64,000 nt of DNA from Strongylocentrotus purpuratus (taxonomy: Eukaryota; Echinodermata; Echinoidea; Camarodonta; Strongylocentrotidae), in NCBI RefSeq assembly GCF_000002235.5, contig NW_022145601.1, positions 22,423,389-22,487,388 on the forward strand, written 5' to 3'. The notes beneath the pieces are model-generated. The model was not told where the DNA came from. It was given only the letters and a program-made list of their open reading frames with translations, and ran no database searches. Below, one piece after another: positions 59,400-64,000 of the stretch. Position numbers and translations under genes: made by a program. Each line of letters opens with the position of its first letter. Positions within the stretch are counted from its first letter, which is position 1.

Positions 59400-59465
59400 T
59401 TTAAGCACTTTCTTGATTCCAAACACATCTTGAACCCCTACAAAGTTTCGCCACACTTTATCAAC
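59400..59465 (+). pseudogene. relic of D2HGDH exon 8 end (copy 2)
   Basis: Starting TTAAGCACTTTCTTGATTCC it parallels AAGCAGTTTCTGGATCC of exon 8, then CTTGAACCCCTACAAAGTTT parallels CTGAACCCATACAAAGTTC, covering the codons for [17 protein letters not shown]. Confidence 0.72.
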
Positions 59466-59469
59466 AGGA

Positions 59470-60229
59470 TGGACCTTTTAAGTAGTGCAATCGATTGAAT
59501 GAAACTACAAAACATGTCTATTTTTGTTTTTGTAGAATTTAATCAAGTAAAAAATGTGAAGGTTAATTGAATCTTTTTATTGTTGGTATGTTAAAGTGTA
59601 CCAATCATCCAAAAATAGCTAGAATATGTCAGTTCAACCCAAAATAGATTAAACTGGCTTTTTAAGTGTTTGTATATCTACATATGTACGGGTTTATCAT
59701 TAAGGAGTACCGTTGTGAAGAAAATAAGGAATTACATAAAACTGAAAAAAGACCTTCACGGAACCCAAATTAGACTTGGGTTCTGTGGTGGCCTTTTTAT
59801 AAGTGTGCTATGTCTAGTCTACTCACAAGATGCTTATGTGTTGAGTGTAGTGAATCTTGCAATATCTCTTTGTAGAAGTAATATTTTGATCTAATATATT
59901 GAATATAGAAAAGCAATGTGGAACCCCAAACATCGAACCAATAATTAAAGAAAGTTATGAGTGTTTGAAATATGAGATCACTAACTCTATGTGAATCTCA
60001 GATTGGCAATTTGTTCAGTCGATTGTGACATAGTCATAGACAACTCTCCCGTCTTCTATGTAGAACAACATTACCTTTTTCTGTTTTTATCCTTCACCAT
60101 TGAGGCACTACCTAACATGTATTATGGATAGCATATTATCATGACCCTTTAGATTGATCAGTGATGTTCTGAGAAGATATTAACTTTACAAGGATAAATC
60201 ATACTTTCACCATTACATCATGAAAAGAG
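59470..60229. other. intergenic, no gene seen
   Basis: AT-rich with no recognisable coding, RNA or repeat structure. Confidence 0.5.
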
Positions 60230-60557
60230 TTATGGAACATATAATGCTAACTTTATGGGCTACAAACTACTATGGTGCGAGATCCTTTCAACTGGCAGCT
60301 GCAGAGTTATGGAATAAATTGCTTAGTCATCTTAAGCAGGTTGATACAGTAGAAAATGTCAAGAGTCTCTTAAAGACACATTTTTTTTTTGGTTAAAATA
60401 GTACAATGGCATGACAAAGCAGTTATTCTCTCTCTTCTCTTCTCTCATGTCTGCTATTATCCCTTCTTTTCTTTTTTCTGAGCGCATAGGGACTTAATTT
60501 AATTGTGTTATTTGCGCTATTAAAAGATGAATGGTTTATTATTATTATTATTATTAA
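60230..60557 (+). mobile_element. 5'-truncated LINE copy: ORF2 C-terminus and (TTA)n tail
   Basis: Encodes YGARSFQLAAAELWNKLLSH and then VKSLLKTHFF, the typical end of a non-LTR ORF2, followed by a 3' UTR with a GAGCGCATAGGG / TTGCGCTAT segment and a TTA tail. Same style as 14834-15260. Confidence 0.75.
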
Positions 60558-60944
60558 CACTGTACCTTCGTCTCTACTTGAAAAAAATGTTTTGAAGGTT
60601 TAATTCTTATCTATTGCAATACAATACTTTCCATCACAATACCTATGAAGTGTAGCTGTACCACTCAAAATCACTTCCTAGTAATTACTTTACTCCTCTC
60701 GATGAATCCCAGTACTTCAAGCACTGCACATTTTGATAACCTGACACTGAAGTGATATTAATAGTGATATCATCGTAGCTTTATGTGTTTTAAATTAATA
60801 CTTTTACTAAAGAAATACATGTGATGTGAACTCGGAGTACAATACCGAGTTAATTGCCATATCTCTTGAAGCAAGTGTCCCTTCTTTTTTTTAATATTTT
60901 TTTTTTCTCGTACAGCTCTAAAAGATTCCTGCTTTATTGTGTAA

Positions 60945-61130
60945 TAACGATAATGATAATTTAAAAAAAAAGATTATGATAATAATAATAACTATAATAC
61001 AAATAATGATAATAGTAATGATATTGATGATAATGATAATGATGATAATGATAATAATACTAATGATGATAATAATGATAATAATAATGATAATAATAGT
61101 AATAATGGAATCTTCTATCGCACTCATATC
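60945..61130 (+). repeat. (GAT/AAT)n microsatellite
   Basis: Degenerate ATA-ATG-GAT trinucleotides over about 185 bp. Confidence 0.92.
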
Positions 61131-61139
61131 TGACATATT

Positions 61140-61375
61140 TTCACTCCTGGTGCTCTATTGTTTTGACCTCAGGCTTTTGCACGGCTGCCATTACAGCACT
61201 CCAGATTTGTAAGAATTAATTCCTGCCATGTATCCATTTATGTTACCTAGGTGGAGGGTGGCAAATGAAGATTAATATCTTCCCTAAGGACATGAGTGCT
61301 TTACAGGGATTTGAACCCTTTACCCTGTTCATGAGGAAAGTGATCACGTGACGTAGCAGTCATGTTAAATTGATT
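61140..61375 (-). mobile_element. old, degraded tRNA-derived SINE
   Basis: AGAATTAATTCCTGCCATGT and GGGATTTGAACCC match the 27330/57651 SINE with many differences. Confidence 0.7.
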
Positions 61376-61551
61376 TGTGATGTATTCAACTTCATTTCTA
61401 CATATTTGTAAATTATATACAGAGAATTTTTAAATAAAAAAAGACAATCTATCAAATCGATACACCTTTCTACCCTTCTTTTTAAGTAAATGTTGATTGT
61501 AAATGAGGTATGAGATCATTTTTTTAAAATACATGTTGATGATTCCTTCGA

Positions 61552-61724
61552 AATGGTGATGATGATAATAAAGAAGAGAATGATAATGATGATTCTGATG
61601 ATGATCGTGATGATGATGATAATAAAGAAGAGGATGATAATGATGATTCTGATGATGATAAAGATGATGATCGTGATGATGATGATACTGATGATAATGA
61701 TAATGATGATGACGATGATGATAC

Positions 61725-61764
<40 letters not shown>

Positions 61765-62030
61765 CGTGATGATGATGATGATGATGATGATGATCGTGAT
61801 GATGATTGTGGTGATGATGATGATGATGATGATGATAATAATGATGATGAAGATGATGATGATACTGATGATGATGATGATGATGATGGTGATGATGATA
61901 CTGATGATGATGATGATGATGGTGATGATGGTGATGATGATGATGATGATGATACTGATGATAGTAATGATTAAAATGATGATAATGATGAAGATGATAA
62001 TGATATGATCATGATGCTGATGATGAAGGG
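61552..62030 (+). repeat. long (GAT)n microsatellite
   Basis: About 480 bp of GAT units with ACT, CGT and AAT variants. Frames on either strand (poly-Met or poly-Ile) are artefacts. Confidence 0.96.
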
Positions 62031-64000
62031 GAGCAAGACTGGTGACAATGGTAAAGGGCACATGGAAGTTGGCTCTCATGGGGAAACTGATCCCGTGTGG
62101 GTGTTTTACTCAAGACAGGAGCTGTCAATTACCAGGATTAGCCGTCAGTTTTATGACCAACAAGCTTTATTTCATGCTCGTGTCTTTTTCCCATATGGGA
62201 AAATTCCTTATCGGACATTTCTTCGAGAGACGAGGGGGTGTTTCTTGATGGGTTTGCTGTGTCCAGACTTTTCCCGGGGGGTCTCGGTCATGTAGAAATA
62301 CTGTAAGCATACGTGACCACGGGTTTTCCAGGCACCCCCTAAACTAGTAGGATTTCTTCTGAATCTAAAATACACCCTAAATGAGGATTTTGCGTAGTTT
62401 TTTTTTTCAAGAATTCACTCCCTAAACGGGTATTTCAAAAAAGTGTACTCATAAACAAGTATTGTAAAATAATTATTGTAGCCCCTTGCACTGGCGTACT
62501 GATGGGGTCATTTTCCCTAGAGCTCGCTCGCTACATTTGCTCGCATTTATTGATGCAATAATTATGTTACTTATAAATTAAATTTTTCAATCTTTCTTCA
62601 TTAAATTGTGCTTAATACTCATCAGGGTTTTTTTTTTTTTTTTTTGGGGGGGGGGGGGGTCTTCTTTAAAAGATGTTATTTTTCGCACTGAGACCTCGCA
62701 AATCTTATAATTTTTGATCGCTCGCTTCGCTCATTTAACTTTTTAAACTTTTTTCGATACGCTAATGAGAATTGTTATGGAAAACGAGCATCGTTTTGTT
62801 TGCACCCACCCATAATACCGTGGCCTCTCGTTTGATGTTTTCCCCTCTAGCAATTTAAGCAAAATTACTAACAATTGGAAAAGTAAGTATCTTAATTACG
62901 AAGTAAATTTTCTTCCTTTAAATTGCCCGCGATCTTTACACTATGTGATCCATCATCAACATTGCGTGTAAGTGTTTGATATTCACTGTAACCTGAATTT
63001 CATTATATACTATTTTGTCTTCTTCTTTAAACGGGAATTCTAGATAACCTCTACGGCACCAGTACTACTATTTTCATTTGGCTAGCTTTTCATTAAATCT
63101 ACGAAACTATTTGTATTCCACCTGTCTTGTCATTTTACTGTTATGATCGCAAATCAAGTTGACGTCAACATTTCCCTTTGCCGAATATAATACAACTCTA
63201 TTCCTTAATTCTCTCGTACGTGATGTATTCGATAAGAAATGACTGACTGCTAATTTCCCAAGGGGTAATGTCTTTGGAGTAATTTGTTTAATCGAGCTGT
63301 CATCGTAACAAAGATACGACTTCAGGGCATTCAGATTAGATAGGCGAACACGGTATTAAAATAGATTCCTACGTTGCTTTTAAATATGCCCAAAATCATT
63401 GACATTGGGTACGTGGGTAACAAGTTGCCCTTCCGCTTCAAGTAAAAACAAAAACGCCCGTCTATCATCTTTTTGTCCAGTGTGTACCTGTTCTCTTTAT
63501 CTAGTGATTAAGAGGGGGGGGGGGGGTCCTTCCCATATGCCCCCTTTTAACCCCAAGTGGCATACCTTAAATGCACAACTATATCCCTGCCATTTTATTA
63601 TTATATTTGTTGGGGGAGGAGGGTTCGCAAGCCACATGTAGAAAATGAATGCAAGAACTCCTAATCTCCCTCCCTCATTGTTAATCTAGAAACGCTCCCC
63701 GTTGAGGTCGTATTCAAACAGGATTGTGATAGAAAGGGGGATGTGTTCGTGTGTGCGTTAGTGTGCGGTGCGTTATGCGTGAGAGAGAGAGAGAGAGAGA
63801 GAGATAAGGGGAGGGAGGAGGGGGAGGAATCATAGAGACCATGGATGATGCATTCTAAATATCTGAAAAAGTACTACATGCTATTTTTTTTTTTTGGGGG
63901 GGGGGAGAGGGGAAGGAAAACAAAGTAAACAATTGAAGAAGAGACATGTTAAGGACAACACGAAATTCTGTTTACATTTTTTTAATTATTGTCATGCAAG
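62031..64000. other. intergenic, no gene seen
   Basis: Holds T- and G-runs (62629-62659), G-runs at 63510 and 63896, and a GA microsatellite at 63780-63804. No coding region, RNA gene or clear transposon recognised. Confidence 0.5.

Noticed and set aside
61516-62079. 187-codon and 151-codon frames rich in Ile or Met
   Set aside because: Produced by the (GAT)n repeat; no domain, no codon bias, both strands equally open.

Overview
This is eukaryotic genomic DNA, AT-rich, with intron-split genes on the + strand and a dense load of transposons and simple repeats. The repeat types (tRNA-headed SINEs with ATT/AAT tails, CR1/L2-like LINEs, a BEL/Pao element, many short terminal-inverted-repeat elements, long homopolymer G/C tracts) and the protein sequences suggest a marine deuterostome, most likely an echinoderm and probably a sea urchin. 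The species cannot be fixed from the sequence alone.

Layout. (1) 1-16,045: 3' part of a gene ('gene A') encoding a YWTD (LDL-receptor class B) beta-propeller, four visible exons at 1452-11692, followed by its 3' flank. Its second visible intron holds a nearly complete CR1/L2-like LINE with two long ORFs on the - strand. (2) About 16-33.5 kb: a tandem paralogue ('gene B'), seven visible exons at 20018-28464, coding for a Cys-containing N-terminal segment, one EGF-like domain, a Ser/Thr-rich linker and one YWTD propeller, with a stop and no transmembrane segment. Introns, exons and 3' flank of A and B align, so the two copies act as a before/after record of transposon insertion. (3) 33,921-42,799: a whole-looking, very young BEL/Pao LTR retrotransposon on the - strand, with LTRs identical by eye, a 5-bp target duplication and a single 1975-codon gag-pol. 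(4) 42.8-47.8 kb: intergenic DNA with simple repeats, short hAT-like and TTAA-flanked elements and a possible solo LTR. (5) 47,823-58,487: complete coding sequence of mitochondrial D-2-hydroxyglutarate dehydrogenase (D2HGDH), eight coding exons, 557 residues, all intron phases consistent; its introns and 3' flank carry decayed partial copies of its own exons 7 and 8. (6) 58.5-64 kb: repeat-rich intergenic DNA with no convincing gene.

The host genes are not obviously one pathway: A and B are predicted extracellular proteins, D2HGDH is a mitochondrial flavoenzyme. The most interesting features are the unusual secreted EGF-mucin-propeller gene pair with its lineage-specific insertions, the relic exon copies in D2HGDH, a set of unrelated short elements sharing TTAA-AGGG-type ends, two hAT-type elements with perfect 8-bp target duplications, and the intact young retroelements.
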